Positions 1-8,923 are shown, counted from the stretch's first letter. The stretch: DNA of 64,000 nt from an uncultured Pelagibacteraceae bacterium (GCA_902571375.1 CACGBP010000001.1:208967-272966), one strand, 5' to 3'. A program made the numbers and translations. The notes: generated from the letters alone by a model not told the origin.

Positions 1-905
1 AGCTTTCTAAGAGGAATAAAATTGAAATTCCTTTTAAATCTGTAGAGGAAATAAGATCTGCATATAATTTTACAAATTTAGATAGTTTCCTTAAAATTTA
101 TTATCAAGGATCTAATGTTTTAATTAATGAGGAAGATTTTTTTGATTTAACCTGGGAATATATTTTAAGGTGTAAACAAGATAATATAGTTCACACTGAA
201 ATATTTTTTGATCCTCAATCACATCTACCAAGAGGGGTTAGTTTTGACACAGTTATACAAGGTATTCATAAGGCATTACAAAAAGCAAAAGATGAATTTA
301 ATATTTCTTCAAAAATTATAATGTGTTTTTTGAGACATTTAGATGAAGAATCTTGTTTTGATGTATTGAACCAAGCTTGTAAACATAGAGATAAGATAAT
401 TGGAGTAGGATTAGATTCATCTGAAAAAGGTAATCCACCATCAAAATTTAAAAGATTATTTGAACAAGCAATTGCAGAAGGTTTTTTAACTGTAGCTCAT
501 GCTGGTGAAGAAGGTCCTTCTGAATATATTTGGGATAGTTTGAATTTACTCAAAATAAAAAGAGTAGATCATGGAGTTCAATGTTTAAATGATAAGAAAT
601 TAGTTGAAAAACTTGTTAAAGACCAAATTCCTCTAACGGTATGTCCTTTATCAAATGTAAAGTTGTGTGTATTTGATAAACTTGAAAATCATAATTTGAA
701 GAAAATGTTAGATAAAGGTTTAAGAGTAATGGTTAATTCTGATGATCCTGCTTATTTTGGAGGATATCTAAATAAGAATTTAATTGAAACATCAAAAGCA
801 TTAAACCTTGAGTTTTTAGATGTAAAAAAATTAATTGAAAATTCTTTCAAATCATCATTTTTAAATGATGAGAATAAAAAAACCTGGTTAAAAAAAATTA
901 ATTAA
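1..905 (+). CDS. Adenine deaminase (adenosine deaminase superfamily), 5' truncated by window edge
   Basis: The reading frame is open from base 3, so about 300 residues are present and only the N-terminus, where the first metal-binding HxH is expected, lies outside the window. Visible motifs are HAGEEGP (metal His and catalytic Glu), VDHGVQ, and SDDPAYFGGY near the C-terminus. In the amidohydrolase family, SDDPAYFGGY is typical of adenine deaminases of the Aah1 type rather than true adenosine deaminases. The expected reaction is adenine plus water to hypoxanthine plus ammonia in purine salvage or catabolism. The stop codon overlaps the next start by one base (TAATG), suggesting coupling. An apparent ATG at 321 is internal, not the start. 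The family call is firm; adenine as substrate is likely but inferred from the motif. Confidence 0.85.
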   Translation, partial: LSKRNKIEIPFKSVEEIRSAYNFTNLDSFLKIYYQGSNVLINEEDFFDLTWEYILRCKQDNIVHTEIFFDPQSHLPRGVSFDTVIQGIHKALQKAKDEFNISSKIIMCFLRHLDEESCFDVLNQACKHRDKIIGVGLDSSEKGNPPSKFKRLFEQAIAEGFLTVAHAGEEGPSEYIWDSLNLLKIKRVDHGVQCLNDKKLVEKLVKDQIPLTVCPLSNVKLCVFDKLENHNLKKMLDKGLRVMVNSDDPAYFGGYLNKNLIETSKALNLEFLDVKKLIENSFKSSFLNDENKKTWLKKIN

Positions 906-1774
906 TGAAATTTAAAATTCTAATTCCTGCTTATAATGACTGGCAATCTGTTTCAGAATTATTAGATAATATTGACCACAATTTATCAGATGTAGATCAT
1001 GAAATTTCAGTCATTATTGTCAACGATGCCTCTAACCATGACAGAAAAGAAGAGGATAAAACTTTTGAAAATATTCATTCAATTAAGATTTTAAATATGA
1101 GAATAAACCAAGGTCATGCAAGATGTATTGCTACGGGTTTGAAGTATATTTATGAGAAAGAAGAATTCGATTATATTATTCCTATGGACGGTGATGGTGA
1201 AGATAGACCTGAGGAAATAAAAGAATTTATAAACCAAATTCATAACTCAAATGGCAAGCCTATAGTTGGAAGAAGGATAAAAAGATCTGAAGGTTTATTT
1301 TTTAAGATATGTTATGAGTTTCACAAATTAATAACTTTAACATTTACGGGAAAATCAATTAAATTTGGAAACTACACTTGCCTTCCAAAAACGACTGTTG
1401 AAAAAATGATAAATGAAAAAGCTACTTGGAATAGTTTTTCAGGTTCATTATCTAAATTAGAGAAAGATTTATTTGAGATACCATCTATTAGAGGAGATAG
1501 ATATTTTGGACCTTCTAAGATGAGTTTTTTGAATTTAATTACACATTCTTTTTCTATGATTAGTGTGTTTAGAAAAACTGTACTATTCCGCTCAGCATTA
1601 TTTATTATTGTGTATATTTATATGATTAAAAGCAATGCATCAGTTCTCACAGCATTACCGTTAATACTTTTGTTGATAATGATTTATTCAATTTCTAATT
1701 TAGCTTTAAGAGAAAACATGGACGAATTTGATAAAGCTTTATCTAATATAAAAAATATAGAGGAAATTAAGTAA
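905..1774 (+). CDS. Family 2 glycosyltransferase, membrane-anchored (dolichyl/polyprenyl-phosphate sugar synthase-like)
   Basis: This 289-residue protein begins with a GT-A domain: the N-terminal ILIPAYND strand, VNDAS near residue 40, the NQGHA motif near 69, and the metal-binding DGD at about 95-97 followed by EDRPEE. Two hydrophobic segments at about 225-270 should anchor it in the inner membrane. The layout matches polyprenyl-phosphate hexose or mannose synthases, which load a sugar from a nucleotide donor onto a lipid carrier. It overlaps the deaminase stop by one base and is followed by a cluster of exported polysaccharide-active enzymes, so envelope or exopolysaccharide sugar transfer is plausible. 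The donor and acceptor cannot be read from the sequence. Confidence 0.85.
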   Translation: MKFKILIPAYNDWQSVSELLDNIDHNLSDVDHEISVIIVNDASNHDRKEEDKTFENIHSIKILNMRINQGHARCIATGLKYIYEKEEFDYIIPMDGDGEDRPEEIKEFINQIHNSNGKPIVGRRIKRSEGLFFKICYEFHKLITLTFTGKSIKFGNYTCLPKTTVEKMINEKATWNSFSGSLSKLEKDLFEIPSIRGDRYFGPSKMSFLNLITHSFSMISVFRKTVLFRSALFIIVYIYMIKSNASVLTALPLILLLIMIYSISNLALRENMDEFDKALSNIKNIEEIK

Positions 1775-1880
1775 TTTCTTCTTTTGCAAAATCTTAATAA
1801 ATGGTAGGCTAGTTTGTTGCGGTAAGTGTGGTTGTGCTCACTTGTTTAAAAAGGGACAACATAAAAAAGGAGCATAACTT

Positions 1881-3251
1881 ATGAAAAGAATATTAGTAAT
1901 TATTACTTTAAGCTTATTAACTTCAAGCAATCTATTTGCTGATGAGAATTTTAAAATTAATAATTTTAATTTTTGGCTTTATGATAATGGATATCATCAA
2001 TATTTAAACATTGAAGAAAACCCAGTGTGTAAAGAAGAACCAAAATATAGTAATCTTTGGTACTATAATAAATGTGATAAATTTCAAGGATCTAACAATT
2101 TAAATATTAAAATAAAAAATAAAGCATTATCTGCTACTAATATTGCCTATCATTCGAACCCAAATAGAGACTCTTTAATTTATTACTTATGGAAATACTC
2201 ATATAGAGATAGAAGTCAGCATTTAAAAGAATTTAAACCAACAAATAATTCCTACGATTTTAAATTCAACTTAATTGAAGATAAAATTTTAAAAAAACAA
2301 ATGAAAACTAAAGGTATCCTTAGTTATTTATATTATCAAGATGGTGAAGTGTTGATTGACGAACTTTCTCCGAAAGAAAGATTAGGAGAGTTTTTGAATA
2401 ATGAAACAAAATTTTATTCAATGTCAATGGGTAAGTCAGTAACTTCTTATTTAGTAGGCCACGCCATATGTGAAGGTTATATTGATGGAGTTGATGCTAG
2501 AGTAAACGACTGGCCTATAATAAAAGATTCACTTTATCATGATCAAAAATTAATTAATTTTTTAAATATGAATACTGGTGATCAAAAATATATTGATGAA
2601 TTTAAAGATGGTACAAGCAAATTAGGCGCATATGAAGATAGGGATATTGAAACAACTATGCGTTTACACTTTAGAAACAAAAATACAAAAAAATCTAAGG
2701 AAAGATACAACTACAATGGATTTGTTACTCAGTTAATTTTAAATTATATGAAATTTAAAGTCGGTGAAGATTATGACAAATTTTATAGCAAAGTTTTCAA
2801 CGATAAAATAAAGATCAAAAATAGCATTCGTTATGGCTATACAAGTTTTAAAGAACATTTTGGAAATGGACATCCCAACATAATGGCAACAAGATTTGAT
2901 TATCTTAGAATTGGAAAAGCTATAATGGATGATTATCAGAATGATACTTGTGTTGGAAAATATTTAAAAGAAATTTATAAAAGAAGAATATCAAAAGGAA
3001 GCATAGAAAAAGACGAGCCTTTAGTTGGTCGTACTAAATCTTATGGAGGTCAATTCCATATGGATTATCCAGGATTAAAAGATAAGATTATCTTTGGGAT
3101 GAGTGGTTATGGTGGGAATATGATTTTAATTGATGTAGAAAATTCAAGAATACTGGTTCTAAATTCACTTCATTATAACAATACCCAATATAAATATAAT
3201 CATAAAAAACTAATATTAGATGTATTTAAAAACGGTAAACAAATAAATTAA
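1881..3251 (+). CDS. Exported serine hydrolase of the beta-lactamase/penicillin-binding (class C, esterase EstB-like) superfamily
   Basis: The product has 456 residues, with an N-terminal signal peptide of about 20 residues ending LFADE, so it is probably periplasmic. A SxxK nucleophile motif, S-M-G-K at residues 182-185, lies in an SMSMGKSVTSY context typical of serine beta-lactamase-fold hydrolases. A glycine-rich SGYGGN strand near the C-terminus corresponds to the third active-site motif. Members range from esterases and amidases to peptidases, so the substrate is open. A good Shine-Dalgarno (AAAAGGAG) precedes the ATG after a 106-base gap with no other gene. It is the first of four consecutive exported proteins, followed by two polysaccharide lyases and a glycosidase. 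Removal of acyl groups from the polysaccharide is one possible role, by context only. Confidence 0.8.
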   Translation: MKRILVIITLSLLTSSNLFADENFKINNFNFWLYDNGYHQYLNIEENPVCKEEPKYSNLWYYNKCDKFQGSNNLNIKIKNKALSATNIAYHSNPNRDSLIYYLWKYSYRDRSQHLKEFKPTNNSYDFKFNLIEDKILKKQMKTKGILSYLYYQDGEVLIDELSPKERLGEFLNNETKFYSMSMGKSVTSYLVGHAICEGYIDGVDARVNDWPIIKDSLYHDQKLINFLNMNTGDQKYIDEFKDGTSKLGAYEDRDIETTMRLHFRNKNTKKSKERYNYNGFVTQLILNYMKFKVGEDYDKFYSKVFNDKIKIKNSIRYGYTSFKEHFGNGHPNIMATRFDYLRIGKAIMDDYQNDTCVGKYLKEIYKRRISKGSIEKDEPLVGRTKSYGGQFHMDYPGLKDKIIFGMSGYGGNMILIDVENSRILVLNSLHYNNTQYKYNHKKLILDVFKNGKQIN

Positions 3252-3263
3252 ACATTTAACTCA

Positions 3264-4457
3264 ATGAAAAAATTTTTAATAATTTTTCTATTGTTATTTC
3301 ATAATTCAAATATTTCTCATGCAGATTTTAAGAAAATAAAAAAGAAAGCAACAGTTACTCAACCAGAGATTATTTTCCCAATTCAAAAAGATAAAAAAGG
3401 GTGCATAAAAGATTTATATGTAAGTCCAGATAAGAACTATGTTTTACCAGTATTAAAAGTCGAAGCACCCTCTGGATACGGTCTTGATAATAGATTTGAT
3501 TATGCTTTGAGTAAATTTGAAGATTTTAGTTTTCCATGTGGTAGTGGAAATGTAGAAGCATGTCAAAATGTAAAAAGAGTTATTTTAGAATGGGCAAAAG
3601 CTAACGCTGCCCAAAGAACTGGACCTTCTGATGGAGAAGGAAGACACTGGAACGATACTTTAACTGTTAATCTTTATATAGCTTCACCAATGATGGCGGC
3701 ATATTCATTTGCCAAACAAGTTATTGAAGTTACAGAAGCAGAGGACAAAATTATAAAAGATTGGTTTAAAAAGATTGTCAAAAAAAATAAACATTTAATG
3801 TATGAATACTCAAACTATAAACCAGGATCTGGTGCAGCTGGTACACCTAAAAGAGCACATAATCATGCTTTATCATCCGCAATGAGTCATATGCAATTAG
3901 GAATTTTACTAAATGATAATAAGTTATTTAGAACTGCTTTTAAAAATTTTGAAGCCGCTATAAAATATCAAAGAAAAGATGGAAGTATGCCTATTGAGAC
4001 AAGAAGAGGTGGACGGGCAATGTTCTATCAAGCAAGAGCTATGAATGCATTGGCTGTAATTGCTTTATTAGCTGAAAATCAAGGTTACAATGTTTGGGAT
4101 TATGAACATAAGGAAAAAAATTATCATAACATTGTTAAATTTTTTATAGATTTTACTGAAAATAATGAAATTGTTTTTGAATACGCAAAAAGCATGAAAC
4201 ATCCAGGACCTGCAAAAAATTATAAAAAACAAGACCTCAATAGTCGATCAAGTAGTAATTGGGGATGGTTATATGCCTATGTTTCAAGATTTCCTGATCA
4301 TGAAAATGTACAAAGATTAAAAGAATGGTCTCAAGATAAAAGTAAACTTAATAGTTATCAGTGGGATATAGTTCATCACTATTTAAATATTGGCAACAGA
4401 CCTTTTGGTTCAGCTTCTTGGACGGTAGTTGAAGCCAACTGTCACTTTACAAGATAA
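3264..4457 (+). CDS. Periplasmic alginate lyase, polysaccharide lyase family 5 (AlgL-like)
   Basis: The 397-residue protein has a signal peptide of about 20 residues ending SHADF. The PL5 catalytic set is visible: Asn200-His201 in RAHNHALSS, then R-G-G-R-A-M-F-Y with Arg248 and Tyr255. The His-to-Tyr distance (54 residues) and Arg-to-Tyr distance (7) equal those of Sphingomonas A1-III (His192, Arg239, Tyr246) as I recall it. PL5 enzymes cleave polymannuronate by beta-elimination in the periplasm, either trimming alginate during synthesis or degrading it. It sits 4 bases before a glycosidase gene and after a serine hydrolase gene, all exported. Family assignment is strong. Whether the natural substrate is alginate or another uronate polymer is not shown. 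Confidence 0.85.
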   Translation: MKKFLIIFLLLFHNSNISHADFKKIKKKATVTQPEIIFPIQKDKKGCIKDLYVSPDKNYVLPVLKVEAPSGYGLDNRFDYALSKFEDFSFPCGSGNVEACQNVKRVILEWAKANAAQRTGPSDGEGRHWNDTLTVNLYIASPMMAAYSFAKQVIEVTEAEDKIIKDWFKKIVKKNKHLMYEYSNYKPGSGAAGTPKRAHNHALSSAMSHMQLGILLNDNKLFRTAFKNFEAAIKYQRKDGSMPIETRRGGRAMFYQARAMNALAVIALLAENQGYNVWDYEHKEKNYHNIVKFFIDFTENNEIVFEYAKSMKHPGPAKNYKKQDLNSRSSSNWGWLYAYVSRFPDHENVQRLKEWSQDKSKLNSYQWDIVHHYLNIGNRPFGSASWTVVEANCHFTR

Positions 4458-4460
4458 TTT

Positions 4461-5468
4461 ATGAAAAGATTGTTTATATTTTTAATTTCATTTTTTATTT
4501 TTACAAATATTGCAAGTTCGGAATCAAGATTTGGAGAATTGACAGAAATGCGTGATAAAAAAATGCGTGGTAAAGAAGGTCAATGGGTTAGACCTCATCC
4601 TGGTCCTTTTGTTTGGAATAAAATTGAGAATGAAAAAGGAAAATTTTCTTGGGAAGAAGTGGACAAAAATGTTCTTTATGCCCAAGAACATAATCAGACA
4701 ATATTAGCAACCATCTGGCCTCACGCAGATTGGGAACAGAAATCTTGCAAAAGAAAGAAAGTGAGAAGTCCTTTCGGCAAAGGTTTTACAAAGTATTTAA
4801 GTAAACCTTGTTCAATGGAAGATTATAAAACTTTTCTTTTAAAATTAGTGGATCGTTATGATGGTGATGGTTCTAATGATATGCCAGGATTAACTAAACC
4901 TATCAAATATTGGGACATAATGAATGAACCTGAGTTTGATATGTTTTTTAGAGGAAGCCAGGAAGACTTTGTTGAAATTTTTAATTTCTCATCAAAAATA
5001 ATTAAAGAAAAACAAAAAGATGCAGTAATTGTTATGGCTGGAGCCGCAGGAATGTTTCCAGAAAATAAAAAATATTGGAAATCAGTTTTACCAAAAATTA
5101 GAGATCATTTTGATATTGCAAACATTCACCACATAAGCGGACCAGATGGACAATGTGATAGGGAACTATGGGTTGATGAGTTTGCAGCTTTATTAAAAAG
5201 TGTAAATGTTGATAAGCCTATTTGGGTAACAGAAGCTATGACTTGTGGTTCACCTGTAAAAGCTTGGGTGAAGGCATTTGTAAATGGAGCTGAATTGATT
5301 ATTGATGTTGGTGTAAATGCTCCAGGTCCAAAAATGAGTAAAAAAGGTAGAAAACAATTAAATGAGTTTATTAATGAATATGATGGTTTTACATCTATAA
5401 AAAGTATTTCAAAAAAACAAGTGGAATTTACTTATAAAGACGGTTCCAAAAAAATTTTAGAATTTTAA
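4461..5468 (+). CDS. Exported glycoside hydrolase of clan GH-A
   Basis: This 335-residue protein has a signal peptide (about 20 residues, ending ASSES) and the (beta/alpha)8 clan GH-A signature. The acid/base Glu lies in MNEPEFD (about residue 155), and the likely nucleophile Glu lies in WVTEAMTCG (about residue 258). An early RPHPGPFVWNKIE stretch and ISGPDG before the last strands resemble GH39/GH5-type endoglycosidases such as PslG, which trim exopolysaccharides in the periplasm. It starts 4 bases after the PL5 lyase gene and ends 2 bases before another lyase gene, so the three are surely co-transcribed. The exact GH family and bond specificity cannot be decided by eye. Confidence 0.75.
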   Translation: MKRLFIFLISFFIFTNIASSESRFGELTEMRDKKMRGKEGQWVRPHPGPFVWNKIENEKGKFSWEEVDKNVLYAQEHNQTILATIWPHADWEQKSCKRKKVRSPFGKGFTKYLSKPCSMEDYKTFLLKLVDRYDGDGSNDMPGLTKPIKYWDIMNEPEFDMFFRGSQEDFVEIFNFSSKIIKEKQKDAVIVMAGAAGMFPENKKYWKSVLPKIRDHFDIANIHHISGPDGQCDRELWVDEFAALLKSVNVDKPIWVTEAMTCGSPVKAWVKAFVNGAELIIDVGVNAPGPKMSKKGRKQLNEFINEYDGFTSIKSISKKQVEFTYKDGSKKILEF

Positions 5469-5469
5469 T

Positions 5470-6711
5470 ATGAAAAAAATTTTTATTCTAATTTTAATTT
5501 TTTTTACCAACAATGTATTTGCAAACCAAGAAGAGATTAAAAAAATGGTATTTAAAAGTGAAAGTTATAATCTTGGCTTAAATAAAAAAGATACCACTAT
5601 TCAAGGAATAAAACTTAAACCAATTACAAGAACTGATGCTTTTAAACATTCTGTCAAAAAAAAATACGGTTGGACAAAATATGGAATTAAAATTGTTAAT
5701 TCTTCTGAAGGAATGCCGATTAGACATGGTGACACTGCAATAAGATTTGAACTTCGTTATGATGATTGTGGTTTTTTGTATAAAAATGGCAAAGAGAGAG
5801 ATTGCATTAGATCAACACCCCATCACCGAGTCGAAATAGGACAAGGTCATAATAAAGATATTAGTTTAGGATTTAAACACAAACAGGATTATTGGTATAC
5901 CGCTTCCTTCTACTTTCCAAAAGAACATAAATTTTATCGAAAACAATCTGTATTTCAATTTCACTCAAGTGAAGGACCCTATCATCCTCCATTCCATTTA
6001 GAAATCTTTCCTAAAGAAGGATTGATAGCTTCAATAAGCACATCAGAGGGAGTTTATGCAGATAAAGAAAATGCTTGTGGGGGAAGCGTTAAACAAACAA
6101 TAAATTATTGTGAGAAAGTTAAACTTGAATATTTAGTTATGAGTCCTGATGAACTAGAGGATAGTTTAGGTAAATGGACTGATTTAGTAATTCATGCGAT
6201 TTGGGATAAACGTGCCTCAGATCATGAAAAAAATAAGGGTATGATCGAAGTATTCATTAATGGAAAAAAAAAATTACATTATGAAGGTCAATCTATGTGG
6301 AATATTGGTTTAGCAGTAATGCAGCTGGGTATTTATCAAAGCAAAGAAGCAAAAACCTTTAAAGGAAAAACTCCCTCATTACAGGAGATGAGAGACACTC
6401 CAACTATCATGTTTTATGATGAAATATGGGCCAAAAAGAAGTGCAAAGATCTTCTGTTAAATCGTTTAGGTTATTCTTGTGAAAGCTTGGAAAATCAATC
6501 TGATGATATTACTAAGCCTTATTACGTAGATAGAGTTTCACAACAGGAATATATTGTAATTGTAAAGAATAAAATTGATAAAAATATTTTAATCAAATTA
6601 AGAGGTTTTGATAAAAAGAGTTTAGTCAAAAAAGCTATGGAAGAGTGTGCTAATAAAAATAAAGATGGATGTTATGTTCATTATTCAAGTATGCTTGCCA
6701 TTGGTCAATAA
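5470..6711 (+). CDS. Exported polysaccharide lyase of the heparin-lyase-I/alginate-lyase jelly-roll superfamily
   Basis: The protein has 413 residues with a short signal peptide ending VFANQE. The central 300 residues follow the beta-jelly-roll lyase pattern. There is an early beta strand AIRFELRYDDCG, a HHRVEIGQG strand, a SFYFPKEH strand, a QFHSSEG strand that would carry a catalytic His, GKWTDLVIHAIWD, and a late LGIYQSKEA/IMFYDEIW pair. This pattern is known from Polysacc_lyase (PF14099)-type enzymes acting on uronate-containing polymers. About 70 C-terminal residues, with several Cys, have no recognised fold. It is the last gene of the exported cassette and ends one base before the convergent umuC stop. 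The exact PL family is uncertain. Confidence 0.7.
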   Translation: MKKIFILILIFFTNNVFANQEEIKKMVFKSESYNLGLNKKDTTIQGIKLKPITRTDAFKHSVKKKYGWTKYGIKIVNSSEGMPIRHGDTAIRFELRYDDCGFLYKNGKERDCIRSTPHHRVEIGQGHNKDISLGFKHKQDYWYTASFYFPKEHKFYRKQSVFQFHSSEGPYHPPFHLEIFPKEGLIASISTSEGVYADKENACGGSVKQTINYCEKVKLEYLVMSPDELEDSLGKWTDLVIHAIWDKRASDHEKNKGMIEVFINGKKKLHYEGQSMWNIGLAVMQLGIYQSKEAKTFKGKTPSLQEMRDTPTIMFYDEIWAKKKCKDLLLNRLGYSCESLENQSDDITKPYYVDRVSQQEYIVIVKNKIDKNILIKLRGFDKKSLVKKAMEECANKNKDGCYVHYSSMLAIGQ

Positions 6712-6712
6712 A

Positions 6713-7990
6713 TTAAGTTCTAATCGTAGGCAAACAATAAAAATCAGCAGTATCTATTTTGGAAGAGTATTGTCTTCTCATATTCCATTTTTTATGAACA
6801 CCTGCACTTGCAAGACTTAAAGTAGATCTTCCATATCTATAATTAGTATTATCAATTGATCGCATTAAACTTTTTATTTTTTCATCTTTTTCCGATGAAA
6901 ATAAATTTTTCCTACCATCATCGTTACGCAATCCTGTAAGCATGACACCCGCTTTTTGATAATGATAACCATTTTTAAATATACTTTCTAAAATTGAAAC
7001 TGCTGTTTTAACGGTTTCAATACTATTGTTTGTTGCAATTGGAAAATCAACTGTCTTTGCATTTGAATAATATCCAAAATCTCTTTGAAAAGGACTAGTT
7101 CTAACAAATACAGTAATTGCTTTTGCAACTAAAGACTCTGATCTAATCTTTTCAGATGCATTTAGACAATAGTTTGCAACTGCTTCTTTAAGTTCTTGAA
7201 AACTTTCAATTCTTTTTCCAAATGATCTTGAAACTACACAACTTTTTCTTTTGGTTTGTGCTGTTTCTAAATTGATACAAGGAATACCTCTAAGTTCCAT
7301 TGCAGTTCTTGAACTTAAAACATTAGAACATTTTTTAATCCATGTGTTAGATTTATTCTTAAGTTGTTTAGCATTATAAATTCCATTTTTTTGATAAAAT
7401 TTTGTCAACTGTCTACCAACACCCCATACATCATTAATTTCGACTTTTTCCAAAATTGGATCTAGATTTTCTATACCAATTAAACTGACAACACCTGATT
7501 GTTTTTTCTTTGCAATATGATTTGCAATTTTGCTTAAAGTTTTTGTTTTAGCAATACCAATACTAGTTGGAATACCTGTCCATTGTAAAACTGTTTCTCT
7601 AATTTCTCTTCCAACTTTTTCAACTTCAAAGTCTGGAAAATTAGATAAATCTATAAATGCTTCATCAATTGAGTATACTTCTATTTCTGTATTAAATCTT
7701 TTAAGAGTTCTCATTACTCTTCTAGATAAATCTCCATATAAAGAATAATTTGATGAAAAGACTTCAACTTTGTTTTTAAGAATAATATCTTTTGCTTTAA
7801 AATAAGGTTCACCCATTTTAATTCCCAGAGCTTTTGCTTCATTAGATCTAGAAATAATACAACCATCATTATTGGATAAAACTACAACAGGTTTTTTTCT
7901 TATTCTTGGATTGAATAATCTTTCACAAGAAACATAAAAAGAATTACAATCAACTAAAGCTAATTTTTTAGTACGTTGAATGGATGACAT
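6713..7990 (-). CDS. umuC: Translesion DNA polymerase V catalytic subunit UmuC
   Basis: This 425-residue Y-family polymerase has the N-terminal DCNSFYVSCERLF metal/nucleotide site (about residues 14-26), SNNDGC, and the catalytic YSIDEAFIDL (about 105-115). Helix-hairpin-helix and little-finger regions follow. Length and the ending match UmuC rather than DinB. It inserts nucleotides opposite lesions during SOS mutagenesis together with UmuD' and RecA. Its start overlaps the end of umuD by 23 bases, as in other umuDC operons, so both are controlled by the SOS promoter upstream of umuD. Its 3' end abuts the polysaccharide-lyase gene convergently. Confidence 0.93.
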   Translation of the reverse strand: MSSIQRTKKLALVDCNSFYVSCERLFNPRIRKKPVVVLSNNDGCIISRSNEAKALGIKMGEPYFKAKDIILKNKVEVFSSNYSLYGDLSRRVMRTLKRFNTEIEVYSIDEAFIDLSNFPDFEVEKVGREIRETVLQWTGIPTSIGIAKTKTLSKIANHIAKKKQSGVVSLIGIENLDPILEKVEINDVWGVGRQLTKFYQKNGIYNAKQLKNKSNTWIKKCSNVLSSRTAMELRGIPCINLETAQTKRKSCVVSRSFGKRIESFQELKEAVANYCLNASEKIRSESLVAKAITVFVRTSPFQRDFGYYSNAKTVDFPIATNNSIETVKTAVSILESIFKNGYHYQKAGVMLTGLRNDDGRKNLFSSEKDEKIKSLMRSIDNTNYRYGRSTLSLASAGVHKKWNMRRQYSSKIDTADFYCLPTIRT

Positions 7991-8363
7991 AAGTTACAAC
8001 CCCCCAAATAAAAACATCTTCTTCTTCATTGATTAAAATTCTATTAGAAAAATCTTTGGATCCTGATGTTAGAAATCTTTTATCTCTTTCTTGAACCAAA
8101 GTTTTGACAACAAGTTCGTCATGAACATTTGCAATAACTGTTGAAAAGTTTTTTGGCTTTAAACTTTTATCAACTACTAATAAGTCCCCATCATTAATCC
8201 CAACATCCACCATGGATTTACCTTGAACTCTGATAATGAAAGTGGCTGGAACATTTCTGATTAAATGCATGTTTAGATCGATATCTTCTTCGATATAATC
8301 AGTGGCAGGTGAGGGAAAACCAGCACCAGCTTTATGTAGATAATAAGGGACGGTTAGTTTCAT
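7968..8363 (-). CDS. umuD: UmuD: self-cleaving polymerase V accessory subunit (S24 peptidase)
   Basis: The cleavage region GAGFPSPATDY matches the UmuD site, where RecA-stimulated cleavage occurs in the Cys-Gly (here Ala-Gly) bond. The catalytic Ser lies in GKSM and the general-base Lys in VVKTL. I chose the ATG at 8363 (131 residues). The only longer start, at 8393, would place a perfect LexA box and a good -10 element inside the coding region. The longer version would, however, give a 24-residue pre-cleavage arm of exactly the E. coli length, with the catalytic pair at 60/97, so it cannot be excluded. The product of cleavage, UmuD', forms Pol V with UmuC from the overlapping gene. Confidence 0.9.
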   Translation of the reverse strand: MKLTVPYYLHKAGAGFPSPATDYIEEDIDLNMHLIRNVPATFIIRVQGKSMVDVGINDGDLLVVDKSLKPKNFSTVIANVHDELVVKTLVQERDKRFLTSGSKDFSNRILINEEEDVFIWGVVTYVIHSTY

Positions 8364-8378
8364 GTTCTTGTTTTGTTC
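8364..8378 (-). promoter_or_regulatory. LexA operator (SOS box) of umuDC
   Basis: On the plus strand the site reads GTTC-N7-GTTC, on the minus strand GAAC-AAAACAA-GAAC. This is a perfect match to the known alphaproteobacterial LexA consensus. It lies directly downstream of a -10 element, where it would cover the transcription start, and ends one base before the chosen umuD start. Confidence 0.8.
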
Positions 8379-8381
8379 TAA

Positions 8382-8410
8382 TTTATAGCCCATTTATACA
8401 ATGCACGCAA
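8382..8410 (-). promoter_or_regulatory. Sigma70-type promoter of umuDC
   Basis: On the minus strand TTGCGT (8405-8410) and TATAAA (8382-8387) are separated by exactly 17 bases. Transcription would start inside the adjacent LexA box, giving a very short leader. No strong Shine-Dalgarno precedes the umuD start. Confidence 0.6.
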
Positions 8411-8551
8411 GAGGTTGTATTTTGAGTCTGTAACTGAATCAAAAGTGAATCAAAACGTGAACATCAAAACCACATTTTGTATAGTTGTGGATAACTTTAA
8501 CCAAGGATAGTTTAAGTTAACTAATAAGATATATAACTTTTTAAACTAATT

Positions 8552-8917
8552 ATGAAATTAAATTGTCATTGTGGATCTATTGAAGCTGAAATTAATGCTT
8601 CAATAAATGAATTAGCAAAAATAGTAAGATGCAATTGCTCTATATGTAAAAGAAAAAACGCAACAATGGGTATGGTTAAAAATGAAGATTTTAAAGTTAC
8701 CAAGGGGAAAGATAAATTAAAACTTTACCAGTATCACACAAAGATTGCCAATCACTACTTTTGTACCGAATGTGGAATTTACACTCATCATAATCCAAGA
8801 AGTGCACCAGCGATGACAGGATTTAATTTAGGTTGTGTTGATGAAGTTAATGTGGATGATTTAAAAGATATAGCTTTCTTTGATGGTAAAAATCATCCGA
8901 TGGATCAAAAAAAATAG
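8552..8917 (+). CDS. GFA/CENP-V family zinc-binding protein
   Basis: The 121-residue protein carries the Cys pattern of the GFA family: CHC at about residues 5-7, CNCSIC at about 30-35, and FCTECG at about 70-75, binding zinc. The family is named for glutathione-dependent formaldehyde-activating enzyme, but many members have no proven enzymatic role. A formaldehyde link would be of interest here because TMAO demethylation later in the window releases formaldehyde. The gene itself stands with a kinase-like gene 6 bases downstream. Its promoter should be in the 158-base gap shared with umuD. Confidence 0.8.
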   Translation: MKLNCHCGSIEAEINASINELAKIVRCNCSICKRKNATMGMVKNEDFKVTKGKDKLKLYQYHTKIANHYFCTECGIYTHHNPRSAPAMTGFNLGCVDEVNVDDLKDIAFFDGKNHPMDQKK

Positions 8918-8923
8918 ATTTCA

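Noticed and set aside
1775..1880. Possible structured RNA before the serine hydrolase gene
   Set aside because: Only a five-base stem (AAGTG/CACTT) is visible; no tRNA or riboswitch core could be recognised.
8436..8450. GAAT-N7-GAAT direct repeat upstream of umuD as a second LexA box
   Set aside because: It differs from the consensus at both last bases and has no well-placed promoter; the perfect box at 8364-8378 explains the regulation. Kept only as a possible degenerate copy.
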